The notes under the pieces were generated by a model that was not told the DNA's origin, ran no database searches, and worked only from the letters and a program-made list of their open reading frames with translations. The position numbers and the translations under genes were made by a program. Positions 42,093-49,875 of a stretch of 64,000 bases of DNA are shown piece after piece. The DNA is from Candidatus Ribeiella danica (GTDB lineage: Bacteria > Chloroflexota > Chloroflexia > Chloroflexales > Roseiflexaceae). The DNA is taken from positions 248,001 to 312,000 of the forward strand of contig JADKFS010000018.1 of assembly GCA_016717335.1 (NCBI GenBank), read 5' to 3'. How positions within the stretch are numbered: position 1 is the first letter of the stretch; every line of letters starts with the position of its first letter.

Positions 42093-44482
42093 TGCCAGCC
42101 ACAAGAACCGAGGGCCAAGAAGCAGGAACTGGGGCTGTCCAGGGCAGCGCTCGATTCGTGGCCCGCGGCGCCCGGTATGCCCTGCCGCTGATCCTGCTGC
42201 TGGCCCTGGCGCTGCGGCTGCTGCTGTGGAGCCAGCCGCTGCACCAGCCCGCCAACGACGAGGTCGAGTACATCACGGTCGCGCGCGACCTGCTGGCCGG
42301 CCGCGGCTGGAGCTTCTACGAGCACTACCACTGGCTGCGCGCCCCGCTGTACAACCTGTTCCTGGCCGGATCGCTCTGGCTCGCCGGCGGCGACCCCGCG
42401 AGCGACGCGGCGATGCACCGCGCCGCGCTGCCGAATATCGCGCTCAGCGTCGCCACGGTCTATCTCTCCTACCGGCTGACGCTCGCGCTGGTCGGCCGGC
42501 GCAGGGCCGCGCTTATGGCCGCGCTGCTGACGGCGATCCTGTGGACGCTCGCGACGTTCGCGAGCCTGTCCATGGCCGAGACCCTGTTCACGTTCCTGTT
42601 CACCGCCGGGCTGCTGTGCCTGGTGCGGTGGGCCAAGGACCAAGGACCAAGGACCAAGGACGAAAGGACCAGGCCCCAAGTCCCAAGCCCCAAGCCCCAA
42701 GTCTCAGGTCACCTTGTCACCTGGTCACCCGGTCACCTTGTCACCGCCTGGTGGCTCGTTGCGGCGGGCGTCCTGTTCGGGCTGGCCACGCTGACGCGCT
42801 CGATCACGCTGCTGTTCCTGCCGGTCGTGGCGCTGTGGCTGCTGCTCGGCCCGACCAAGGACCAAGGACCAAAGACCAAGGACCAGGGGCTGAGCGCGGC
42901 CAATGATTCAAATCCTCAAGCCCCAAACCCCAAATCCCAAGCCCCAAGCCCCAAGCCCGGCTGGCCGCTCGTCGCCCGCCGCGCGCTTGCGCCGGCGCTG
43001 TTTCTGCTGGTGGCGGCGGCGGTGATCGCGCCGTGGACGATCCGGAACTACCTCGCGTACGGGCGAATCATCCCCGTGGAGACCGGGCTCTCGTACAACC
43101 TGTGGGCCTTCAACGAGCCGCGCGAGGAGCAGGAGACGATCTTCCACGTGCTGGAGAACATCCCGAACCCGGCCGACCGCAGCGACTACGCCACGGCCAA
43201 GGGCCTGGCGCGCCTACGCGAGGACCCGGCGATCCTCGCGCGCAAGCTGTGGCCGGGCTGGGTCTATCTCTGGAGCGTCAAGGCGATCGAGGACCGGTTC
43301 ATCCAGGAGAGCTACTACGGCGATGTCGGGCTGCCGCAGTTTGTCGCGGCCTTCATCTTCGACGACGCACTGGGGCTGCTGATCGCGCTGGCGGGCATGG
43401 CCGGGCTGGTGCTATACCGGCGTGAGGAATGGCCGCCGCGGGGTGGCGTCTGGCGGCGCGCGCTGGCAACCCTGCGCGCGCCCAAGGCGCTCATGGTGCT
43501 GTGGGTGCTCTACGCGATCGCGACGACGATGCTCACGCACGCCGAGACGCGCTATCGCCACTTTCTGTACCCGATCCTGATACCCTACGCGGCCTGGCTG
43601 CTGACCCGGCTGCGCGCAACCGGCCAGTCGCCGGCCGCGATGCCGCGCTCGCCCGGCCCGCCCGCCTGGCGGCTGCTCGGCATCGCGGCGATCTGGGCCT
43701 TGCTCGGCGGCGTCTGGCTGGTCTACTACCCGCGCAGCTGGGCCGCCGAGGGCGCTAGCCGGGGCTGGCACGCGCTGGCGTCCGAGGCGGCCTGGGCGGC
43801 CGGCGATCGCGACGCCGCGCTGCGCGAAGACGAGCGCGTGCTGGCGGTGCGGAAGACGCCCGACGCCTGGCTGCGCCTCGGCGATCACGCGCGGGCGATC
43901 GGGGATACACGACGGGCGGAGAAAGCCTACCGGTCGGCGGTCGCGATCGCGCCGCCGTATGTCGCCGCGGTCGCGCGATTTGGCGATCTGCTGCGCGCGC
44001 TCGGCAACGAGCACGACGCCCGCGACGCGTTCGTCGGCGACTACGTCGATCAGCAGCGGCTGGTCGACTGGAGCTGGCGCAACCTGGGCTCGGCGGCCGC
44101 GCCGACCGTGGCCGTCGGCGACGGGCTCGATTTCGGCTATGTCGGCGGCGTGTACCTGCCCGAGCTGCAGGAGGGCGCGCGCGTCCGCTGGACGAATGGG
44201 CTCGGCATGCTGCGGATGCGCGGCCCGGTTGGTCCGGCGGTGCTGCGGCTGCGCCTGGCCGCGCCGCGCCCGGATGGCGCCGCGAGCGTGCGCGTCTGCG
44301 TGGCGGGACGCTGCCAGTCGCTCGATCTTGGGCCGGCCTGGCGGGTCTATAGTCTTCCTGTTGATATAATGAAAGAAGCGCCGCTGCTGGTCGAGCTCCG
44401 CAGCGACACCTTCGTGGCTGCGGAGGGACGCCGGCTGGGCATTCTGATCGACAGCGCGTCGTTAGAACCGCTCCTGCCCTAA
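42092..44482 (+). CDS. GT-C (GT39/ArnT-like) glycosyltransferase 3 with TPR and C-terminal beta domain
   Basis: A 796-aa paralogue of the two preceding genes. ATG 42092 overlaps the upstream stop (TGATG) and gives MPATRTEGQEAGTGAVQGS; an open frame further upstream is not coding. The catalytic loop is PANDEVEYITVARDL. Helices include GVLFGLATLTRSITLLFLPV and VIAPWTIRNYLAYG. TPR-like KTPDAWLRLGDHARAIGDTR and ALGNEHDARDAF precede the shared beta domain (LDFGYVGGVYLPEL, VELRSDTFVAAEG). Repeat-encoded loops TKDQGPRTKDERTRPQ, SPKPQVSGHLVTWSPGHL and PKSQAPSPKP lie at the same places as in gene 1. Last gene of the run; a cloverleaf element follows. Confidence 0.86.
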   Translation: MPATRTEGQEAGTGAVQGSARFVARGARYALPLILLLALALRLLLWSQPLHQPANDEVEYITVARDLLAGRGWSFYEHYHWLRAPLYNLFLAGSLWLAGGDPASDAAMHRAALPNIALSVATVYLSYRLTLALVGRRRAALMAALLTAILWTLATFASLSMAETLFTFLFTAGLLCLVRWAKDQGPRTKDERTRPQVPSPKPQVSGHLVTWSPGHLVTAWWLVAAGVLFGLATLTRSITLLFLPVVALWLLLGPTKDQGPKTKDQGLSAANDSNPQAPNPKSQAPSPKPGWPLVARRALAPALFLLVAAAVIAPWTIRNYLAYGRIIPVETGLSYNLWAFNEPREEQETIFHVLENIPNPADRSDYATAKGLARLREDPAILARKLWPGWVYLWSVKAIEDRFIQESYYGDVGLPQFVAAFIFDDALGLLIALAGMAGLVLYRREEWPPRGGVWRRALATLRAPKALMVLWVLYAIATTMLTHAETRYRHFLYPILIPYAAWLLTRLRATGQSPAAMPRSPGPPAWRLLGIAAIWALLGGVWLVYYPRSWAAEGASRGWHALASEAAWAAGDRDAALREDERVLAVRKTPDAWLRLGDHARAIGDTRRAEKAYRSAVAIAPPYVAAVARFGDLLRALGNEHDARDAFVGDYVDQQRLVDWSWRNLGSAAAPTVAVGDGLDFGYVGGVYLPELQEGARVRWTNGLGMLRMRGPVGPAVLRLRLAAPRPDGAASVRVCVAGRCQSLDLGPAWRVYSLPVDIMKEAPLLVELRSDTFVAAEGRRLGILIDSASLEPLLP
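42633..42745. repeat. CCAAGGA, AAGCCCC and GGTCACCT tracts inside GT-C gene 3
   Basis: Four CCAAGGA units (42633-42668), AAGTCCC/AAGCCCC units (42673-42704) and four GGTCACC-type octamers (42706-42745) follow each other in one loop. Confidence 0.88.
42854..42958. repeat. CCAAGGA and AAGCCCC tracts inside GT-C gene 3
   Basis: CCAAGGA-type units at 42854-42887 and AAGCCCC/AAATCCC units at 42913-42958, at the position equivalent to the frameshift tract of GT-C gene 1. Confidence 0.88.
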
Positions 44483-44496
44483 CTCGGACTTGGCCA

Positions 44497-44630
44497 TCAC
44501 CCCTGCCCCCTGCTCCCCGCTCCCCCGCGGGGAGCGGGGGATCTTTCGTGGTGGTGGCGCGGCGGCTTTGCCGCCGCGCCACCACGAAAAAGAAACCCCC
44601 TCCCTGGCAGGGGAGGGGGCAGGGGGGTGA
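44497..44630. repeat. Cloverleaf element copy C
   Basis: Closing stem 44497-44510 with 44615-44630. Left hairpin about 44512-44538. Central hairpin with perfect 16-bp arms 44551-44566 and 44570-44585 around the loop TTT. Right hairpin about 44595-44618. Lies between the convergent stops of GT-C gene 3 and the NHLP-clan peptide gene. Confidence 0.8.
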
Positions 44631-44653
44631 GGGAAAACAGCTGCGCGCAGCGC

Positions 44654-44872
44654 CTACACGAAGCCCATCCCGCCGGACTTGGAGATGCGCTTGTCGAGCG
44701 TGCCGGCGAAGGCCAGCAGGCTCTCCGAGTCGAGCGCCTCAAGCGCCTCGATCTCGTCCTCGGTCAGGTCGTAGCCCTTGCACGCCTCGCGGGCGTTGTC
44801 GATCAGAGCCTTGCGAAACGCGCTGTCGGTGACGGCGCGACCAATCACGCGCTCGACTTCGTGCTGAGACAT
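44654..44872 (-). CDS. Putative RiPP precursor of the NHLP/Os1348-Franean1 type
   Basis: A 72-aa peptide, MSQHEVERVIGRAVTDSAFR at the N-terminus and GYDLTEDEIEALEALD in the middle, the layout of nitrile-hydratase-like leader peptides. The tail DKRISKSGGMGFV would be the core region. ATG 44872 starts 3 bp after the stop of the giant cyclase gene, so they share a transcript. No modifying enzyme (radical SAM, YcaO, LanM) or exporter is in the window, so the peptide is an orphan or works in regulation. Family placement is from memory of the motif and should be tested by HMM search. Confidence 0.65.
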   Translation of the reverse strand: MSQHEVERVIGRAVTDSAFRKALIDNAREACKGYDLTEDEIEALEALDSESLLAFAGTLDKRISKSGGMGFV

Positions 44873-44875
44873 AGC

Positions 44876-47800
44876 TTAGCCGCTCCTTTCTGCTGCTGAG
44901 GTAAGACGTTCGAGTTCGCCGGTGGCTCCTATGCTCATGAACGTATCCTGCGCCTGTTTTAGGTACGCGCGCCCGGCGATCTCGTCGCCGGATGCCAGCA
45001 GCGCCGCCGCGTAGGCCGCCCAGGCCCGCCCGATCTCGAAGCGGTCCTTGATCGCGCCGAGCAGCGCCAGGCTCTCCTCGAAGTCGGCCGCGTACGGCTC
45101 CCCGCGCGCGGCGGCCACCTGGCCAAGCAGGCGGCGGGCGATCCCCAGCTCGCGCTTGCTGCCGATCGCGTGGCCTAGCGTGGCGGCCTCCTGCGCGTGG
45201 GCGCTCGCCTCGGCAAGCCGGCCCAGGCCGAGCGCCGCCTCGGCCAGCGCGTTGAGGCTCTCGACCTGCAGCTCCGGGCCGCGCAGCGACTCGGCGCGCT
45301 CGCGCACCTGCCCGGCCGTCGCGGCGGCCTCGGCGTGGCGGCCCTGCGCGTTGAGCGCCAGAGCGATGTGCAGGAGCGTGCTGCCCTCGGGGTAGGCGCT
45401 GCCGAGCGCGCGGTTGAGCTGCAGCGCCCGCGCGTACTCTTCCAGCGCGCGCGGGTAGTCGCCTTGGTGGTAGGCGATCAGCCCGAGCAGGTCGTAGCTC
45501 TGGGCGATGTTGTGCTGCGCGTTCAGCTCCCGGGCGATCTCCAGCGCCTCCATGCAGCGCGCGCGCGCCTCGGCGTACGCGCTCAGATTGATCAGCGCGA
45601 GGGCCGCGTTGCCGGCGGCAAAGACGATCATATGGCGCAGGTTGATCTTCTTGGCCAGGTCTTCGGCGATGCCGTAGTGCTCGATCGCGCGCTCGTACTC
45701 GCCCTGCATCTGCCAGAGGTAGCCCAAGTTGTTGTGCGACCCGGTCATGCCCGGCAGGTCGTCGATCGCGGCGCGCAGCTGCAGGCCGCGCTCGAACTGC
45801 TCGCGGGCGCGCCGGTAGTCGCCGCGCCAGCCGTAGATGCCGCCCAGCTCGGAGCTGAGCCGGGCCTCGATCTGCTCGGCCTCGAGCGAGCCCGGGCTGC
45901 CATGCAGCGCCTGCAGCCCTTCCTCACAGGCGGCGATCGCCAGGTCGTACTCGCCGCGCCGCTTGTGCACCAACGCGATATCGGCGTCGATCTGCGCGAC
46001 CGCCAGCCGCGCGCCACCCGCATCCGAGCCGGCGATCGCCATCGCGCGGTCCAGCTCCTCGAGCGCGGCCGCGAACTGGCCCTGCTTCTCGAGCACGTTG
46101 CCGCGCCTGCCGTGGGCCCGGCATGCCACCTCGGCCGTGACGCCCGGCGCGTCGAGGATGGCGCTGTGCTGGGCCAGCGCCTCGTCGAACCGCCCGATCG
46201 TGGCGTAGACGTCGCCCAGCGCGTCGCGGGCCTCCCAGCCGCGCGGATCGGCCGCGTCGCCGGCCAGGATCTCGAGGGCGCGCGTGTAGTCCTGGATCGC
46301 CTCGTCGTTGGCGTAGACCGCGCGGGCGGCGTGGCCGGCCCGCAGCAGGTACTCGACCGCCTTGTCGGGCCGGTCGCTCAGCCCGTAGTGGTGCGCCAGC
46401 AGGCCGTAGTAGTCGTCCAGGTCGTCGGCGTAGCGCCGTTCGAGGTACTCGCCGATCCGACCGTGCAGGTCGCGCCGGCGCGCGTAGAGCATGCTCTGGT
46501 AGGCCACCTCCTGGATCAGCGCGTGGCGGAAGGTGTGCACGCGCTCGGGCTCCAGCCGCTCCAGCTGGGTGATGTTCTCGGCGTCCAGCCGGGTCAGCTC
46601 GTGCAGCAGCGCCCGCTGGTCGGCGCTCTGGATCGCGTGCAGCACGCCGAACGGAACGCGCTGGCCGACCACCGAGGCGACCCGCAGCACGCCGCGGCTG
46701 TGCTCCTCAAGCCGGTCGATGCGCGCGAGCAGCAGGCCGTTCAGGCTGTCGGGCAGCTCTTCGATCGCAGATTGCAGATGGTGGATTCCAGATTGCTCGC
46801 GCTGCTCAATCTGTAATGTTGGCTGTACGGCCCGCAGCAGCTCGGCCAGAAACAGCGGGTTCCCGGCGGAGCGCTCGACAAGCTTCTGCACCAGCTGCTC
46901 GGGCAGCGCCACGCTGCCGGCCAGCGCCGCGACCAAGTTGCCGCTCTGCTCGCGCGACAGCTCTTTGAGATCCAGCAGCTGCGCGCCGTCGCCCGCCGGA
47001 TCGAGCGCGGCGGTGGGCCGGTGGATGCCGAGGATCACGATCGGGTGGCCGGCGATCTTCCCGGCGACACGCCGCCACAGCTCAAGCGAGATCGGGTCGG
47101 CCCAGTGCAGATCCTCGAACAGCGCCAGCACCGGCCCATCCGCGGCGGCGCGCAGCAGCAGCTGCTCGAGCAGCTCGAAGCGGCGCGCCTGGCGCATCTG
47201 CGGGTCGAGGCCGCGCGTCAGGCGGTTCTCCGGCACGTCCAGCCGCGCGAGATCGCCCACCAGCGGCAGCCACTCGGTCATCTCCGGGCCAAGCTCTGCC
47301 AGCCGCGCGGCGATCTTGCGTGCGCGCAGCGCGTCGTCGTCGCCCGAGACGATCCCGCAGAGCGACTTCAGCCACTCGCCCCAGGCGGCGTAGGGGATGC
47401 TGGCGGTGTAGGAGAAGCACGACGCCGCGATGATCCGCACGCCGCGCCGGGCCGCCTCGGCGAGCAGGTCGGCGGACAGCCGGCTCTTGCCGATGCCCGC
47501 GTCGCCGACGATGCGGATAGCGCGGCCCGCGCCCGCGAGCGCGGCGTCGAGCTGCTGGCGCAGCCAGGCCAGCTCGGCCGCGCGCCCGATCAGCGGGCCG
47601 TCGCCGCGCGCTAGCGCGCCGGCCGGCCGGTCGCGCTCGCCGGCCAGGCAAAACAGCTGGAGCGGCAGCGCCTTGCCCTTCAGCGCCAGATGGCCGCGGT
47701 CCTCGCAGATCATACGGCCGGCGATCGCCTGGGCGGTCGCCTCGCTGCACCAGATCTCGCCCCAGCCGGCCGCGCCCATCACGCGCGCCGCGACGTTCAC

Positions 47801-49258
47801 CGCGTCACCCATCACGGTGTACTCTTTGCGCGCCGCGCTGCCGACGTTGCCGGCGAAGACGGTGCCGGGGTTCAGGCCGATGCGCTGCCTGAGGACGAAG
47901 GACGAAGGACGAAGGACGAACGACCAAAGCTGCTCGACAGAATCAGTTGAACCTTGCAGGGCGGTGTTTCTTTGGTCGTTCGCCTTTGGTCCTTGGTCTT
48001 CCAGCAAGATGGCAATCTCATCGTTTACTTCACCAAGCCTCTTCTCCATGGCAAGCGCGGCCCGCGCCGCGCGCTCGGCGTGGTCCTCGTAGGCGGCCGG
48101 CGCGCCGAAGATCGCGACCAGCCGGATGCCCTCGTCGGCCACGTCGAGCTTGTTGACCACGCCGCCGAACTGCTGGACCGCTGCCTGCATCGCCGCGACG
48201 TAGGAATGGATCGCCTGCGCGGCCTGGTCGTCCGGCAGCGCCTCGGCCAGCGCCTCCAGGCCGACCACCTGGGCGAACAGCGCGCTGACGGGGCGCAGGT
48301 CGGCCTCGATCTGCGGCAGCTGCGGCTCGGCCAGGATGCGCCGCAGCAGGTCCGCCGGGATGTACGGGCTGACCCGGTCGAGCTCGTCGAGCAGCCGGGG
48401 GATGGCCAGCTGCGGCGCGGCGGTGATCGCCGGCTCCTCCGGCAGCGGCGGGTGCGGGCGCGCCGGCGCCCGGATCGCGCCGACCCGGTAGAACCCCGGC
48501 GCGACCTGCTGGCCCTGCGCGAAGCCGGCCAGAGTCGCCCAGGCGCCCGGGCCGGCCACGACCTCGTTCGGCCGCGCGTAGCCCTCCGCCGCGGCGACGC
48601 GGTTGACCGTCGCGCCGAGCACGCCGTAGTGTCGCTCGCGCTCCCCGCCGGCGCTGACGAACGCCACGCGCCCGCTCTCGACCCCGATATGCAGGTGCAT
48701 AGGAAAGCTGCCGACGCCGGGGACGACCTGAACGTAGCCGCGCATCGCCTCCTGGAGCGCCAGCGCGGCGCGCGCGGCCGTGCGCGGGTGGCGGTCGTCG
48801 CCGAAGAAGACCAGCAGCGCGTCGCCGCCGAACGCGACCAGGTCGCCGCCGTACTCCTGGATCACCTGGATGAGCGTCGTGAAGATCTGGTTGAGGAACG
48901 CGGTGACCAGCTCGGTGCCCTCGCGGCCAAGCGTGCTCAGCCGCTCGGCCAGGGCGGTCGAGCCGGAGAGATCGGCGAACAGCAGCGAGCCCTCGACCCA
49001 GCGCAGCCACGGCCCCGGGCTGCGCCGCTCGAGCAGCTGGCCGCTGAGCATGCGCGGCAGGTAGGTGGCGATCGTCGCGCGCGCGCAGGCCAGGTGCACG
49101 AACGCCTCGACCAGGCGGTCGGGCGACGCGTCCGGGTCGTCGTAGCTGCGGAGCAGGTCGTCGACCAGGGCGGCCGGCAGGTAGCGCCGCAGGCGCGGCT
49201 CGTCCAGAGCTGGCGCCGCGGGCGGGCCGGCGCGCTGGTTGTCGGGCTGTTGCGCCAT
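44876..49258 (-). CDS. Double class III cyclase domain, AAA ATPase and TPR signalling protein
   Basis: A 1460-aa protein. ATG 49258 (MAQQPDNQRAG) has an AAGGACAG site. The first adenylate/guanylate cyclase domain (about residues 85-240) has both metal Asp sites (LLFADLSGSTALAERL, GGDALLVFFGDD). The second (about 335-520) has FAQVVGLEALAEAL in place of the FxDxxG site, so is probably inactive as a cyclase but keeps YTVMGDAVNVAARVM. An AAA/NACHT-like ATPase follows (Walker A IVGDAGIGKSRLSADLL, Walker B LFEDLHWADP). At least eight TPR repeats cover about 960-1450. Two short tandem-repeat tracts are read in frame, one between two strands of cyclase domain 2. It starts an operon ending with the RiPP-like peptide. 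A cAMP-type signal coupled to peptide regulation is inference. Confidence 0.88.
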   Translation of the reverse strand: MAQQPDNQRAGPPAAPALDEPRLRRYLPAALVDDLLRSYDDPDASPDRLVEAFVHLACARATIATYLPRMLSGQLLERRSPGPWLRWVEGSLLFADLSGSTALAERLSTLGREGTELVTAFLNQIFTTLIQVIQEYGGDLVAFGGDALLVFFGDDRHPRTAARAALALQEAMRGYVQVVPGVGSFPMHLHIGVESGRVAFVSAGGERERHYGVLGATVNRVAAAEGYARPNEVVAGPGAWATLAGFAQGQQVAPGFYRVGAIRAPARPHPPLPEEPAITAAPQLAIPRLLDELDRVSPYIPADLLRRILAEPQLPQIEADLRPVSALFAQVVGLEALAEALPDDQAAQAIHSYVAAMQAAVQQFGGVVNKLDVADEGIRLVAIFGAPAAYEDHAERAARAALAMEKRLGEVNDEIAILLEDQGPKANDQRNTALQGSTDSVEQLWSFVLRPSSFVLRQRIGLNPGTVFAGNVGSAARKEYTVMGDAVNVAARVMGAAGWGEIWCSEATAQAIAGRMICEDRGHLALKGKALPLQLFCLAGERDRPAGALARGDGPLIGRAAELAWLRQQLDAALAGAGRAIRIVGDAGIGKSRLSADLLAEAARRGVRIIAASCFSYTASIPYAAWGEWLKSLCGIVSGDDDALRARKIAARLAELGPEMTEWLPLVGDLARLDVPENRLTRGLDPQMRQARRFELLEQLLLRAAADGPVLALFEDLHWADPISLELWRRVAGKIAGHPIVILGIHRPTAALDPAGDGAQLLDLKELSREQSGNLVAALAGSVALPEQLVQKLVERSAGNPLFLAELLRAVQPTLQIEQREQSGIHHLQSAIEELPDSLNGLLLARIDRLEEHSRGVLRVASVVGQRVPFGVLHAIQSADQRALLHELTRLDAENITQLERLEPERVHTFRHALIQEVAYQSMLYARRRDLHGRIGEYLERRYADDLDDYYGLLAHHYGLSDRPDKAVEYLLRAGHAARAVYANDEAIQDYTRALEILAGDAADPRGWEARDALGDVYATIGRFDEALAQHSAILDAPGVTAEVACRAHGRRGNVLEKQGQFAAALEELDRAMAIAGSDAGGARLAVAQIDADIALVHKRRGEYDLAIAACEEGLQALHGSPGSLEAEQIEARLSSELGGIYGWRGDYRRAREQFERGLQLRAAIDDLPGMTGSHNNLGYLWQMQGEYERAIEHYGIAEDLAKKINLRHMIVFAAGNAALALINLSAYAEARARCMEALEIARELNAQHNIAQSYDLLGLIAYHQGDYPRALEEYARALQLNRALGSAYPEGSTLLHIALALNAQGRHAEAAATAGQVRERAESLRGPELQVESLNALAEAALGLGRLAEASAHAQEAATLGHAIGSKRELGIARRLLGQVAAARGEPYAADFEESLALLGAIKDRFEIGRAWAAYAAALLASGDEIAGRAYLKQAQDTFMSIGATGELERLTSAAERSG
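46767..46817. repeat. GATTGCA-type tract inside the cyclase-TPR gene
   Basis: Degenerate GATTGCA/GATTCCA/GATTGCT units encode IEQREQSGIHHLQSAIEE in frame on the minus strand. Confidence 0.65.
47888..48002. repeat. ACGAAGG and related tracts inside cyclase domain 2
   Basis: GGACGAAGGACGAAGGACGA at about 47893-47912 and TTTGGTCGTTCGCCTTTGGT with CCTTGGTCTTCC at 47970-48002 encode an insert that reads EDQGPKANDQRN and SFVLRPSSFVLRQR between conserved cyclase strands. Confidence 0.8.
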
Positions 49259-49365
49259 ACCTGTCCTTTTCGAATGCCGGCTGCGGTGTCGCGGGTTATG
49301 GTCGCAGGTGGTACTTGGCAGGGGCATTATAGCCGAGCGGCAAGCGTGTGACAAGCATCCGTGCA

Positions 49366-49715
49366 GGGGCTACGCGCCCCTCGACCCCCGGCTGGGGCTG
49401 CGCGCCCCTCGACCCCAAAAAGAATGCCGTCTCGTTTGCGATGCTTGACGCGCATGCCTAACTGAATGCGGCGCGGCGGGATGTCCACTGGCCGTGCTCG
49501 AATGGTGCGAGGCATGCGCCACTAGCCTTGAAACTGAGGTGGCATTTCTTGCCGGAGGGGGGCCGGGGGCGCAGCGCCCCGGAAAAAACACCTGGCCGAG
49601 GCCACAAGAACCGGCGCGGGTTCCCCCGGGCGGCGGGCCGGGGGCGCAGCCCCGTACCAGCTCTGGGAAGGACACCCACGGGGGGCGCGGGGGCGCGCAG
49701 CCCCCGGAAGCGCTC
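49366..49715. repeat. Composite REP/BIME-like element R7
   Basis: Starts with two GGGGCT(AC)GCGCCCCTCGACC arms, runs through the core (GACGCGCATGCCTAACTGAA, GGGATGTCCACTGGCCGTGC, TTGCCGGAGGGGGGCCGGGG) and ends with GGGGGCGCAGCGCCCC palindromes and GGCGCGGGTTCCCCCGGGCG. It occupies most of the 617-bp divergent gap between the cyclase and ABC transporter genes; no gene is seen there. Confidence 0.8.
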
Positions 49716-49875
49716 GACCGCGAGCGACTGACTTTCTCTAACGGCACAGGTCGTGCTACCTGCGGTCCTTGAAGTGTTCGGGATGCTGGGGGCGTGGGCC
49801 GCAAGCCCGCGCGACCCGCCTCACAGAACATAGCCACACATGCAATGCTCCAAGGACGGAGCAAAGGAGGCAATG

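Noticed and set aside
37391..42958. CRISPR array or proline-rich repeat protein interpretation of the short tandem tracts
   Set aside because: Units are 7-8 nt without spacers and lie within membrane-protein frames; CRISPR repeats are 23-47 nt with unique spacers, and no cas gene is present.
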